DNA of 64,000 nucleotides from an uncultured Spirochaetales bacterium (GTDB lineage Bacteria; Spirochaetota; Spirochaetia; Sphaerochaetales; Sphaerochaetaceae). The notes under the pieces were generated by a model. That model was not told where the DNA came from. It searched no databases and worked only from the letters and a program-made list of their open reading frames with translations. The position numbers and the translations under genes were made by a program. Shown in pieces: positions 53,446 to 61,446 of this stretch. How positions within the stretch are numbered: the first letter of the stretch is position 1; every line of letters begins with the position of its first letter. Location of the stretch: contig CALXYO010000010.1 of assembly GCA_944393005.1 (NCBI GenBank), positions 46,652 through 110,651 of the forward strand, read 5' to 3'.

Positions 53446-54293
53446 TCAGTTCGCAGTGAACTCTGCCTTGATCTTCATCACATCTTCAAGCGGGAGTTTC
53501 GTCACCTGTGCGATTTTCTCATCGCTCAGGAGCTTTTCGGCAAGCAGATTCCTCGCGACTTCAGTAGCTTTTTCTGATTTGCCTTTTGCAATACCTTCAT
53601 CTTCCACTTCTTTCCATACCGAACTCATTTTCCTTTCTCCTGTCTCACTGTTCTTATATGCGGCCACCGCTTCTCTCAGCTCATTATAATGCATCTTCTC
53701 TGGATCTGTACAATTCAGGTCATATGCCAGCTTTCCTTCCGCCGTATTCAGATCCATCACACTCGTGTTGAAATATATTATGTGATTGCCGTCATTATAC
53801 GGACTGCCATCATCAAAGTATCTTTCAACCTCTACTATTGTCCTCTTCTTGTCAAAGTAATCATCATCACATATGACTATCACATATGAGTCCATTATCT
53901 CACTGGCTCTCATTCCCTTTGCAAGCATCCTAACATCAAGATGTGCCGAGTTGACTCTTATCCTCCTCTGTGATGATCCCTCTCTTCCATTCTGTATTTC
54001 CACATTGTAATGGTTTCCCAGAACATCAAAGACAACCGACCTGTGTTCCACTGAATGGTCATCTGCCTGAAGGATCACTTCATCCACATCCATGTCATGT
54101 TTTCCCAGTATGACTGTTATGAGAAGTTTTATGCACTCCGGTCTGTCCTTCATGACAAGACGGAAGAAGGAATCATCAGGAATGTGAGTCTGTCCAATCT
54201 CTCCCTTACTTTCCTGTCAACCGTGACACTCTGATACCTGAGTGTCTTCTCACATACCATGCTGCCGTATTCTGTTTCCGCTTCATCTGTCAA
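53446..54293 (-). pseudogene. Rpn/PD-(D/E)XK nuclease-family transposase-like gene, frameshifted
   Basis: The main frame (54153-53446, 235 residues) has the Rpn/TIGR01784 core: FDVLGNHYNVEIQNGREGSS, with the E-x-Q of the PD-(D/E)XK site, then RRIRVNSAHLDVRMLAKGMR, and the C-terminal repeat-like tail SEKATEVARNLLAEKLLSDE. The expected N-terminus is found in another frame: LTDEAETEYGSMVCEKTLRY, then VTVDRKVRERLDRLT. It continues in the main frame as HIPDDSFFRLVMKDRPEC. A single indel near 54195 therefore breaks the gene. A shortened product from ATG 54153 would still contain most of the nuclease domain. Confidence 0.72.
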
Positions 54294-54377
54294 TGCGGCA
54301 CCCTCCGCTGTTATTAAAGATTTGGAACTCCTTTTATGTGTTCCTTATCTCTATACAAAGAAATCTCCGTTTTTTGC

Positions 54378-55706
54378 TCATTCTCTGTTTTTCCTGGTCA
54401 TTGCCATATAGACGGGAATGACGACAAGATCCGCTCCGATCCATGCGAGAGGAGAGGAAAACACAATACCGCTGTAACCGAAGATACCACCAAAAATCAC
54501 AGAGGCACCGCATCTTGCCGCAAGTTCGACTATACAGGCCGTAAACGGTGCCCAGGTGTTTCCCATTGACTGAACACTGGTTCTGTAGACCGCAAGAAGA
54601 CCGAGAACAGGATAGAAAGGCAGCGTGATAAGGAAGAAGTCAGAGGCATAGCTGTAGACTTCAGGAGATGCCGATGATACAAACATAGGTACGATATACG
54701 GTTCAATAATAAGAATGAGAACTATCATGATGAAGTTCGTGCACTCAGTGAGAAAAAGCGAGGCTACTACTCCGTTCCTTATTCTTTTCATATCCCCTGC
54801 ACCGTAGTTCTGCGCAACATATGAAGCGATGGCGCTCATGAAGGCATTGTTGACAAGGACTGAAAGCTGATCCACTTTCGAAGCTGCAGTATAACCGGCG
54901 ATGGCCTCAGTACCCAGTTTGTTCACGCATGACTGCATAACAATCTGTCCGATGCACATCACGGACATCTGAAAACCCATGACAAAACCGAGCCTGAGGT
55001 TTGACAGAATATAGTCGGGCCGGATTTTCCAGTCATTTTTTCCCAGATGAAGAAGATCATATTTCCTGAATGCGAAAACAACGCAGAGAACTCCGGACAG
55101 CAACTGGGAAAGAACAGTTGCGAATGCGGCGCCGCCCACACCCATGGCGCACGGCACTATGAAAACATAATCAAGAATGATATTGAGAAGAGATGAGAAG
55201 ACAAGAAAAATGAGCGGCATCCGGCTGTCACCGAGTGCTCTCAGAATATTTGAGATAAGGTTGTAGAGAACCGTTGCCGCAGTACCGGCCTGAATGACCA
55301 TAAGGTAAACCTGAGCATCATGCGATATATCCTGAGGCACTTTCATCCATTTCACAACAGAGGGAACAAGCAGGCAGGTGATCACAGTGATGACAAAAGC
55401 CACAGCGATGGAAATATAGACAGAAGCTGCAATGTTGTATTTCGCCTGCTTTTCATCATGCCTGCCTGCACAGTGGCCGAGAATTATTGCAAAACCGTTT
55501 GTCAGGCCCTGAATGAAGCACAGGATAAAATATACGAAAACTGTTGTCGCCCCCACTGCCGAGAGCGCTTTCTCTCCCATCGTCTGCCCGACTATGATAG
55601 TATCGGCAAGTGTGTAGAAAAGCTGAAAAAGATTTCCTGCGATTACAGGAAGAGAGAAGCGGAATATTACAGGAAGCGGTTTTCCTTTTGTAAGATCGGC
55701 TGTCAT
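54378..55706 (-). CDS. MATE-family efflux transporter (second copy, different subfamily)
   Basis: A 442-residue, 12-span exporter. It opens DLTKGKPLPVIFRFSLPVIA, then GNLFQLFYTLADTIIVGQTM, the usual start of the NorM/DinF-like Firmicute-type group. ILGHCAGRHDEKQAKYNIAA and VAQNYGAGDMKRIRNGVVAS are the two repeat motifs. The ATG at 55706 has GAGGTG just upstream. It is not closely related to the MATE at 43030 by eye. It stands between the broken nuclease gene and the aroF-pheA fusion. Substrate unknown. Confidence 0.9.
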   Translation of the reverse strand: MTADLTKGKPLPVIFRFSLPVIAGNLFQLFYTLADTIIVGQTMGEKALSAVGATTVFVYFILCFIQGLTNGFAIILGHCAGRHDEKQAKYNIAASVYISIAVAFVITVITCLLVPSVVKWMKVPQDISHDAQVYLMVIQAGTAATVLYNLISNILRALGDSRMPLIFLVFSSLLNIILDYVFIVPCAMGVGGAAFATVLSQLLSGVLCVVFAFRKYDLLHLGKNDWKIRPDYILSNLRLGFVMGFQMSVMCIGQIVMQSCVNKLGTEAIAGYTAASKVDQLSVLVNNAFMSAIASYVAQNYGAGDMKRIRNGVVASLFLTECTNFIMIVLILIIEPYIVPMFVSSASPEVYSYASDFFLITLPFYPVLGLLAVYRTSVQSMGNTWAPFTACIVELAARCGASVIFGGIFGYSGIVFSSPLAWIGADLVVIPVYMAMTRKNRE

Positions 55707-55742
55707 GAAACACCTCATGGATCAACAGACTGCTGTTAATGG

Positions 55743-55775
55743 AAAAAAGCAGGCCCCTACAAGTGAGAAGCCTGC
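55743..55775 (-). terminator. Terminator of the DAHP synthase/prephenate dehydratase gene
   Basis: On the minus strand GCAGGC and GCCTGC pair and are followed by TTTTTT, 27 bases beyond the stop and upstream of the MATE gene. Confidence 0.75.
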
Positions 55776-55801
55776 AAAACTGTTAAAAAAGATAAACATT
55801 C

Positions 55802-57721
55802 TCAGTGTGCGCTCTTGTAATAACCAAGCACATTGAGGTCGGAAGTCTTTTCCTTCAGAGCTTCAAGTGCACCATCAAGCGCATCCGGAGAAGGAAGCTC
55901 CAGCTCGGCAAAGAAGAAATACTGCCAGGGCTTTCCCGCAATAGGACGGGATTCAAGTTTCTTCATATTCAGATTATGCTCCTTGAGGACCTCAAGCGCA
56001 TCGAAAAGTGATCCCGGAGTATCGGAAACGGTGAAGCTTACCGCAGCCCTGTCCGGCGTGTTGGATGAGCGGAACACATCAGCATTCTCTTCTCTTGAGA
56101 GAACGAAGAAGCGTGTGTAGTTTCTCGGATTGGTCTCGATTCCCTCCCTGAGAATCTGCATGCCGTTGTATGCGGCAGCCGGTGCTCCGGCAATGGCCGC
56201 TGCACTCATGTCGCCGCTTTCCTTCACAAAAGAGACAGCTCCGGCTGTATCGAAGAACGGAATGGCTTCTGCATAAGGCATTTCACGCTCAAGGAATTCA
56301 CGGCACTGTGCTATTCCCTGCGGATGGGAATACACCTTCCTTATATCCTCAATCTTCGTACCGGGGTTTGCGATGAGATTATGGATGATCCTCACCTGCA
56401 CTTCTCCCACGATCGTGATGTTCGGATAGCGTGTGAGAAGATCGATATTGTCGACAATCGTGCCGCCAAGGGTGTTCTCTATTGGGAGAACCGCGTATTT
56501 CACGCTTCCCCTGTTGAGCGCTTCAAACGCATCATGGAAACTTCTGCATGGAAGAACCTTCACATCCTCATTGAAAACCCTCCTGACAGCCAGCTCGCTG
56601 AACGCACCCCTTTCACCCTGGAATGCAACCACAAGCTCATGTGCTGCGGCGGCAGTGTCTTCCGCCGCGCTTTCGTCGGTTATGTTCCTGGGGATTATGC
56701 GTGGTACACTCTCAAGGGACTTGCCGACAACGGGACAGAGAGCCTGCACATCGCGTACAAGCTTCTCGAACTGCTGAGGATAAAGAGACTGGGGACCGTC
56801 TGAGAATGCCTTCTCCGGATGATTGTGCACCTCCACGATAAGACCGGATGCACCGGCTGCAACCAGTGCAAGTCCCATCGGAGCGACGAGGTCCCGCATG
56901 CCGGTTGCATGGGACGGATCTCCGATGACAGGAAGGTGTGTGAGTTTCTGCACAACGGGAATCGCAGAACAGTCAAGCGTGTTCCTTGTGGCCTTCTCAT
57001 ATGTCCTGATGCCTCTTTCGCAGAGCACAACCTGATCGGTACCGTTCGCCATGAGATACTCCGCAGCCATGAGCCACTCCTCGATAGTTGCGGCAAGACC
57101 TCTCTTGAGGAGAACCGGCATCCCAGTCTTTCCGACTTCCTTCAGAAGCTCGAAGTTCTGCATGTTCCTCGCACCGATCTGGAACATGTCGATGTAATCA
57201 CACATCATGGCGACATCTTTCGGAGATACGACTTCAGTTGTCACCGGCATACCGAATTCATCGCCTGCCTTTCTCAGGTACTTAAGCCCCTCTTCCCCGA
57301 GGCCCTGGAATGAATAAGGGGAAGTGCGAGGTTTGAACGCACCGCCGCGCAGGATGACGGCACCGGCTTCCCTGACCGCACCTGCGATTTCCATTATCTG
57401 CCTCTCGCTTTCAACCGCACAGGGACCGGCCATCATGACGACACGGTTGCCCCCTATCTTGACATTGCCGACACTTACTATCGTGTCTTCCTTCTTGAGT
57501 TCGCGGGAAGCAAGCTTATAGGGCTTGGAAATGGGGACGACGGAAGCAACACCTTCCATGAGCTCGATCTGGCGCGGGTCCATGCGGTTCACGCCCACAG
57601 CTCCCAGAACGGTATCTTCCTTACCCCTGATCTCTTTGATGATCAGGCCGTTCTCCTTCAGAACGGACTTTATCTTGTCTTTCTGTGTATTTGTAATATC
57701 CTGTTTGAGAATTATGATCAT
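55802..57721 (-). CDS. Fused DAHP synthase and prephenate dehydratase
   Basis: A 639-residue fusion of two aromatic amino-acid enzymes. Residues 1-70 are the ferredoxin-like regulatory domain of type I-beta DAHP synthases. Residues 85-345 are the synthase barrel: VVMMAGPCAVESERQIMEIA, LRGGAFKPRTSPYSFQG, LLKRGLAATIEEWLMAAEYL, VIGDPSHATGMRDLV. From residue 365 prephenate dehydratase begins (VVAFQGERGAFSELAVRRVF, VKYAVLPIENTLGGTIVDNI, ETNPRNYTRFFVLSRE). A C-terminal ACT domain follows (FTVSDTPGSLFDALEVLKEH, NMKKLESRPI), which normally binds phenylalanine. No chorismate mutase domain is seen. It joins the first shikimate step to the phenylalanine branch. Confidence 0.93.
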   Translation of the reverse strand: MIIILKQDITNTQKDKIKSVLKENGLIIKEIRGKEDTVLGAVGVNRMDPRQIELMEGVASVVPISKPYKLASRELKKEDTIVSVGNVKIGGNRVVMMAGPCAVESERQIMEIAGAVREAGAVILRGGAFKPRTSPYSFQGLGEEGLKYLRKAGDEFGMPVTTEVVSPKDVAMMCDYIDMFQIGARNMQNFELLKEVGKTGMPVLLKRGLAATIEEWLMAAEYLMANGTDQVVLCERGIRTYEKATRNTLDCSAIPVVQKLTHLPVIGDPSHATGMRDLVAPMGLALVAAGASGLIVEVHNHPEKAFSDGPQSLYPQQFEKLVRDVQALCPVVGKSLESVPRIIPRNITDESAAEDTAAAAHELVVAFQGERGAFSELAVRRVFNEDVKVLPCRSFHDAFEALNRGSVKYAVLPIENTLGGTIVDNIDLLTRYPNITIVGEVQVRIIHNLIANPGTKIEDIRKVYSHPQGIAQCREFLEREMPYAEAIPFFDTAGAVSFVKESGDMSAAAIAGAPAAAYNGMQILREGIETNPRNYTRFFVLSREENADVFRSSNTPDRAAVSFTVSDTPGSLFDALEVLKEHNLNMKKLESRPIAGKPWQYFFFAELELPSPDALDGALEALKEKTSDLNVLGYYKSAH

Positions 57722-57775
57722 GGTGGTATTATTGTTTTATTGCCCGATTTTTGCAACAAAGCGGACGGAAAATCC

Positions 57776-58462
57776 ATGATTAAAACAGACCTTGACGAAA
57801 AATACTGGGACAAAATATTCACAAGCTTCAGCGCTGCGGTAAGAGAGATGGAAAAGGATAAGCCTCTTCCATCGGTTTCAATAATAGCGGACAGCACAGA
57901 GAATGATCCCTATGCTGTGCTGGTAAGCACCATTCTGTCACTGAGGACAAAGGACGAAGTGACGATAGAGGCTTCAGGAAGACTGCTTGCCATGGCTCCC
58001 GACGTATATGCTCTTGACAGGGCAGATGAAGAGGACATAAGGAAGGCAATCTACCCATGCGGCTTCTATATGAGGAAGGCATCCCAGCTCAAGAAAATCG
58101 CAAGGCAGATAATTGAAAGGTTTGACGGCAGGGTTCCATGTACTGCAGATGAACTCCTCTCACTGCCCGGTGTGGGCATAAAAGCCGCGAACCTCACACT
58201 CAACCTCGGTTTCGGCATACCGGCAATCTGTGTAGACTGTCATGTCCATCAGATCAGCAACCGGCTCGGATGGATTGACACACGCACGCCGGAAGAAAGC
58301 GTGAAGGCACTTGAAGCCGTGATGCCTGAGAAATACTGGATACCGCTGAATGAGCTGCTTGTCTCGTTCGGACAGAAGATATGCACATCTGTCTCCCCAT
58401 TCTGCTCGAAATGCCCGGCACAGAGTTATTGCCCGAAGAATGGTGTTGAACGTCACAGATGA
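57776..58462 (+). CDS. nth: Endonuclease III
   Basis: A 228-residue DNA glycosylase/AP lyase that removes oxidised pyrimidines. The helix-hairpin-helix with the catalytic lysine is LLSLPGVGIKAANLTLNLGF, and the catalytic Asp is in ICVDCHVHQISNRLGW. The iron-sulfur ligands follow the exact C-x6-C-x2-C-x5-C spacing in CTSVSPFCSKCPAQSYC. The ATG at 57776 is preferred over a TTG twelve codons earlier. It diverges from the aroF-pheA gene and is followed by tRNA-Ser. Confidence 0.94.
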   Translation: MIKTDLDEKYWDKIFTSFSAAVREMEKDKPLPSVSIIADSTENDPYAVLVSTILSLRTKDEVTIEASGRLLAMAPDVYALDRADEEDIRKAIYPCGFYMRKASQLKKIARQIIERFDGRVPCTADELLSLPGVGIKAANLTLNLGFGIPAICVDCHVHQISNRLGWIDTRTPEESVKALEAVMPEKYWIPLNELLVSFGQKICTSVSPFCSKCPAQSYCPKNGVERHR

Positions 58463-58516
58463 GCCCTCTTGAACAAAGAATGAAGTTTCATTAAACTTGC
58501 CTTGTTTCAACACTCT

Positions 58517-58602
58517 GGAGAGGTGTCCGAGTGGTCGAAGGTGCACGATTGGAAGTCGTGTAAGGTCAAAAGCCTTCGGGGGTTCGAATCCCCCCCTCTC
58601 CG
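58517..58602 (+). tRNA. tRNA-Ser (anticodon GGA)
   Basis: The acceptor arm GGAGAGG / CCTCTCC, anticodon stem CACGA / TCGTG around TTGGAAG (anticodon GGA), a long variable arm (TAAGGTC-AAAA-GCCTTC) and T arm GGTTCGAATC give a class II serine tRNA. It reads UCC and UCU. CCA is not encoded. Confidence 0.95.
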
Positions 58603-58606
58603 TTTT

Positions 58607-58715
58607 CCGGTGACAGATACCAGGCAATATGAGCCTCCCAACCCCGCCAGGACAGGAATGTAGCAACGGTCAGAGGACTTCATATGTGACCAGGACCATT
58701 TGTCACCGGTTTTTA
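58607..58715 (+). ncRNA. ffs: Bacterial signal recognition particle RNA (4.5S type)
   Basis: The long hairpin closes with CCGGTGACA (58607-58615) and TGTCACCGG (58701-58709), followed by a T run that ends the transcript. The apical part has the SRP pattern CCCCGCCAGGACAGGAA then TGTAGCAACGGTCAG, matching the conserved GTCAGG...GGAA...AGCA S-domain loops that bind Ffh. Length about 105 is typical of short bacterial SRP RNAs. It lies 4 bases after tRNA-Ser, so both may come from one precursor. Confidence 0.9.
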
Positions 58716-58745
58716 TTTTTTCCCCGTTGTGCTACAATTCTGCCC

Positions 58746-60542
58746 ATGGCATACGAAGTCACCGCAACCAGAAAAAGACCGCAGGTATTCGAGAAGCTGG
58801 TCGGACAGGAATTTGTAGTTTCCACTATAGAAAACGCTATTGAAAGCGGAAGAATCGCACATGCGTATCTTTTCTCCGGCCCGAGAGGAGTCGGAAAGAC
58901 TTCATCCGCCCGTCTGCTTGCAAAGGCCCTCAACTGCGAGAAGGGACCGACTGCCCATCCCTGCGGAGTGTGCGACTCATGCCGAGAGATAACCTCCGGC
59001 TCCAGTGTGGATGTCATAGAAATCGACGGTGCGTCAAACACTTCAGTCAATGACATAAGGGTGATCAAGGATGAAGTGCTTTTTCCCCCGCAGTCTTCCC
59101 GCTACAAGATCTACATCATCGATGAGGTCCACATGCTCTCTAACTCGGCCTTCAATGCCCTGCTGAAGACAATTGAGGAACCGCCAGAGTACATAATCTT
59201 CATATTCGCGACAACCGAGCTTCAGAAGGTTCCGGCAACAATCAGAAGCCGCTGCCAGCAGTTCCATTTCCAGCTCATCGGACTGAATGACATAAAGAAA
59301 TGTCTCTCTGAAGCCTGTCAGGAAATGAACATACAGGCAGATGAGGATGCCCTCTTCTGGATCGCAAAGGAAGCAGCCGGTTCCATGAGAGATGCCTATA
59401 CTCTGTTTGATCAGGTAGCATCATTCTCAGGCAGCCATATAACACTTGCCGGAATAAAGGACAAGCTGGGTCTGGTGGGAAGCGACCAGATCGCGTCAAT
59501 AATCTCATTCTCGGTAAAAGGAAACAGGAAAGAAGCCCTTGAGACACTTGACTCGATCCTTGCGAAAGGGGTGTCTGTCGACCAGTGCCTCAGGGACTTC
59601 AGCGAGTTCTTCAGAAGTCTGCTATTCCTCAAGGAAGGTGTCGACAGCGAGGAGATACTCAATATAAGAGCCGGCGATGTACCGCCTGAGATAATCTCAG
59701 CACTCACCACAGCGCAGTGCGAAGCCGCACTGAGGTATGTGATGAACATATACAGGGAAGTGCGCTATTCAATATCGCCGCGCTTTGAGCTTGAGCTTTT
59801 CGTCTCACGTCTTTCCTCCCTGCCGTTCCTGACAAGCCCGGAAGAACTCGTCGCAAAGCTTGAAGCTCTCAAGAGCGATATCGCACAGGGAAAAGCGACA
59901 GTCGTGAAGGAAGTCAGGACAGTTTCCCTTCCCGCTTCTCCGGATGAAGGGAAAAAGGAGAAAGAAAGCCGCCCTTTTGACGCATCTCCGTCTGATGGGA
60001 AGAAGACGGAAGCAGATAAAGTGCAGCAGACGGAAGCCTCCCGTGATACCCCCGCTTTCCCAGATGATGTGATACAGAGCACACCTTCATCCCCTTCGAT
60101 GTACAATGAGGAAGAGGATGATGAGGCTGACAGCGGAGAAGATGACGTCACTGCGGATGCAGCTGAAGACAGCTATCCTGCAGAGGAACATAATACGCAC
60201 AATGAAAATAAGGAAAAAAATCCTCAGGATTACATGTCAAAGCTGGATGAAATGACTGATGAAGCCAACGGAAGCGACATCTTCGGTCTTGGCAGCTGCT
60301 TTGCCGAAATCTATGACATCCGGATGGAGAGCGGAGACATGGTGCTTGTCACTGCATCGGGATACGCCCATAAGTTCCTCAATGAGAACATCAGTGAAGT
60401 CAGACAGATCATAAGGAATGTCACAGGCTTCAGCGGCCATGTGAGTGCCATCCTGCAGGCAAAGCCGCAGGTCAGGCACAACCCTCTTCTCGATAAAGTA
60501 GCAAAGGCCTTCCGCGGCCAGATAATCACACTCAACCAATAA
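58746..60542 (+). CDS. dnaX: DNA polymerase III subunit gamma/tau
   Basis: A 598-residue clamp-loader ATPase. It begins YEVTATRKRPQVFEKLVGQE, Walker A is FSGPRGVGKTSSARLL, the zinc-binding cysteines are NCEKGPTAHPCGVCDSC, Walker B is YIIDEVHMLS and the arginine finger is in IRSRCQQF. Residues about 390-500 form a charged Ser/Asp/Glu linker, followed by a tau-type C-terminus. No slippery A-run for a gamma frameshift is obvious. The ATG has no ribosome site; TACAAT lies 7 bases upstream, so the message may be leaderless. It heads the dnaX-ybaB-recR operon. Confidence 0.94.
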   Translation: MAYEVTATRKRPQVFEKLVGQEFVVSTIENAIESGRIAHAYLFSGPRGVGKTSSARLLAKALNCEKGPTAHPCGVCDSCREITSGSSVDVIEIDGASNTSVNDIRVIKDEVLFPPQSSRYKIYIIDEVHMLSNSAFNALLKTIEEPPEYIIFIFATTELQKVPATIRSRCQQFHFQLIGLNDIKKCLSEACQEMNIQADEDALFWIAKEAAGSMRDAYTLFDQVASFSGSHITLAGIKDKLGLVGSDQIASIISFSVKGNRKEALETLDSILAKGVSVDQCLRDFSEFFRSLLFLKEGVDSEEILNIRAGDVPPEIISALTTAQCEAALRYVMNIYREVRYSISPRFELELFVSRLSSLPFLTSPEELVAKLEALKSDIAQGKATVVKEVRTVSLPASPDEGKKEKESRPFDASPSDGKKTEADKVQQTEASRDTPAFPDDVIQSTPSSPSMYNEEEDDEADSGEDDVTADAAEDSYPAEEHNTHNENKEKNPQDYMSKLDEMTDEANGSDIFGLGSCFAEIYDIRMESGDMVLVTASGYAHKFLNENISEVRQIIRNVTGFSGHVSAILQAKPQVRHNPLLDKVAKAFRGQIITLNQ

Positions 60543-60553
60543 GGAAAACACTA

Positions 60554-60859
60554 ATGAAACTACCTTTTTTCGATCAGAATTTCACAAATAGACTCAAGGA
60601 AATGGCAGAGAATGTCCAGAAGGAGCTTGACAGCATAAGCGCTTCCGGCGCTTCCGGCGGCGACATGGTCAGCATTACGCTGAAAGCAAACGGAGAAGTC
60701 CTCGATTTCAATATTTCCGATGAAGCCTACAACCTCGGCAGCAAGGAAATGCTCACCACCCTCATAAAGGCGGCGATAGCTGATGCCATGAGGAATCTGG
60801 AAGCGGCAAAGAAGGAAAAGGAATTCGAGCTTGCGACAAAGGCAAGGGACAGTTTCTGA
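60554..60859 (+). CDS. YbaB/EbfC nucleoid-associated protein
   Basis: A 101-residue protein of the YbaB/EbfC family, which binds DNA as a dimer. FTNRLKEMAENVQKELDSIS, then VSITLKANGEVLDFNISDEA and MLTTLIKAAIADAMRNLEAA are the conserved core. Ribosome site AAGGAAAAC. It lies between dnaX and recR, the classic order in most bacteria, with a one-base overlap to recR. Confidence 0.93.
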   Translation: MKLPFFDQNFTNRLKEMAENVQKELDSISASGASGGDMVSITLKANGEVLDFNISDEAYNLGSKEMLTTLIKAAIADAMRNLEAAKKEKEFELATKARDSF

Positions 60860-61446
60860 TGCAGAGTCTTGATGAACTTGTGAAACTCCTCTCCCGCCTC
60901 CCCGGAATCGGAGGGAAAAGCGCCTCACGTATCGCATACCACCTCATCAGCGGAGATGAGGCTTACAACCGTCATCTGGGACAGGCCATAGAAACGATAA
61001 AGGAGAAAATTCACCGCTGTTCAGTCTGCGGCTCATACACCGACACTGATCCCTGCATCTACTGCTCTGACATGAACAGGGACAGGAGTCAGCTGTGTGT
61101 CGTCGAGCAGCCACAGGATGTTCTTACAATTGCCTCATCAGGTGTCTATAACGGGCTTTTCCATGTGCTGGGAGGAGCAATCAATCCGATGGACGGCATC
61201 GGTCCGGACCAGCTTTCCTTCCGGACTCTTAAAGACAGGGTCCGTGATGGAGGAATAAAGGAAGTCATAATCGCGACGAACCCCACGGAGGAAGGAGACA
61301 CTACCGCACTTTATATCCGTCAGATCCTCAAGGATGCAGATATCACGATAAGCCGCATCGCGGCAGGTCTTCCGATCGGAGGCGATCTTGAATATGCGGA
61401 CCGGCTCACACTCGCCCGCTCGCTGAGAGGCAGGATCAGGTACTGA
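60859..61446 (+). CDS. recR: Recombination mediator RecR
   Basis: A 195-residue RecFOR subunit that helps load RecA at gaps. The helix-hairpin-helix is LLSRLPGIGGKSASRIAYHL, the zinc finger CSVCGSYTDTDPCIYC, and the Toprim domain LCVVEQPQDVLTIASSGVYN with TNPTEEGDTTALYI. Length is normal. The ATG overlaps the ybaB stop (TGATG). Its 3' end overlaps the convergent binding-protein gene by 11 bases. Confidence 0.96.
   Translation: MQSLDELVKLLSRLPGIGGKSASRIAYHLISGDEAYNRHLGQAIETIKEKIHRCSVCGSYTDTDPCIYCSDMNRDRSQLCVVEQPQDVLTIASSGVYNGLFHVLGGAINPMDGIGPDQLSFRTLKDRVRDGGIKEVIIATNPTEEGDTTALYIRQILKDADITISRIAAGLPIGGDLEYADRLTLARSLRGRIRY

Noticed and set aside
60001..60200. A programmed frameshift site in dnaX producing gamma
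   Set aside because: I found no A-rich slippery heptamer with a following stem in the linker region, so only the full-length product is supported.
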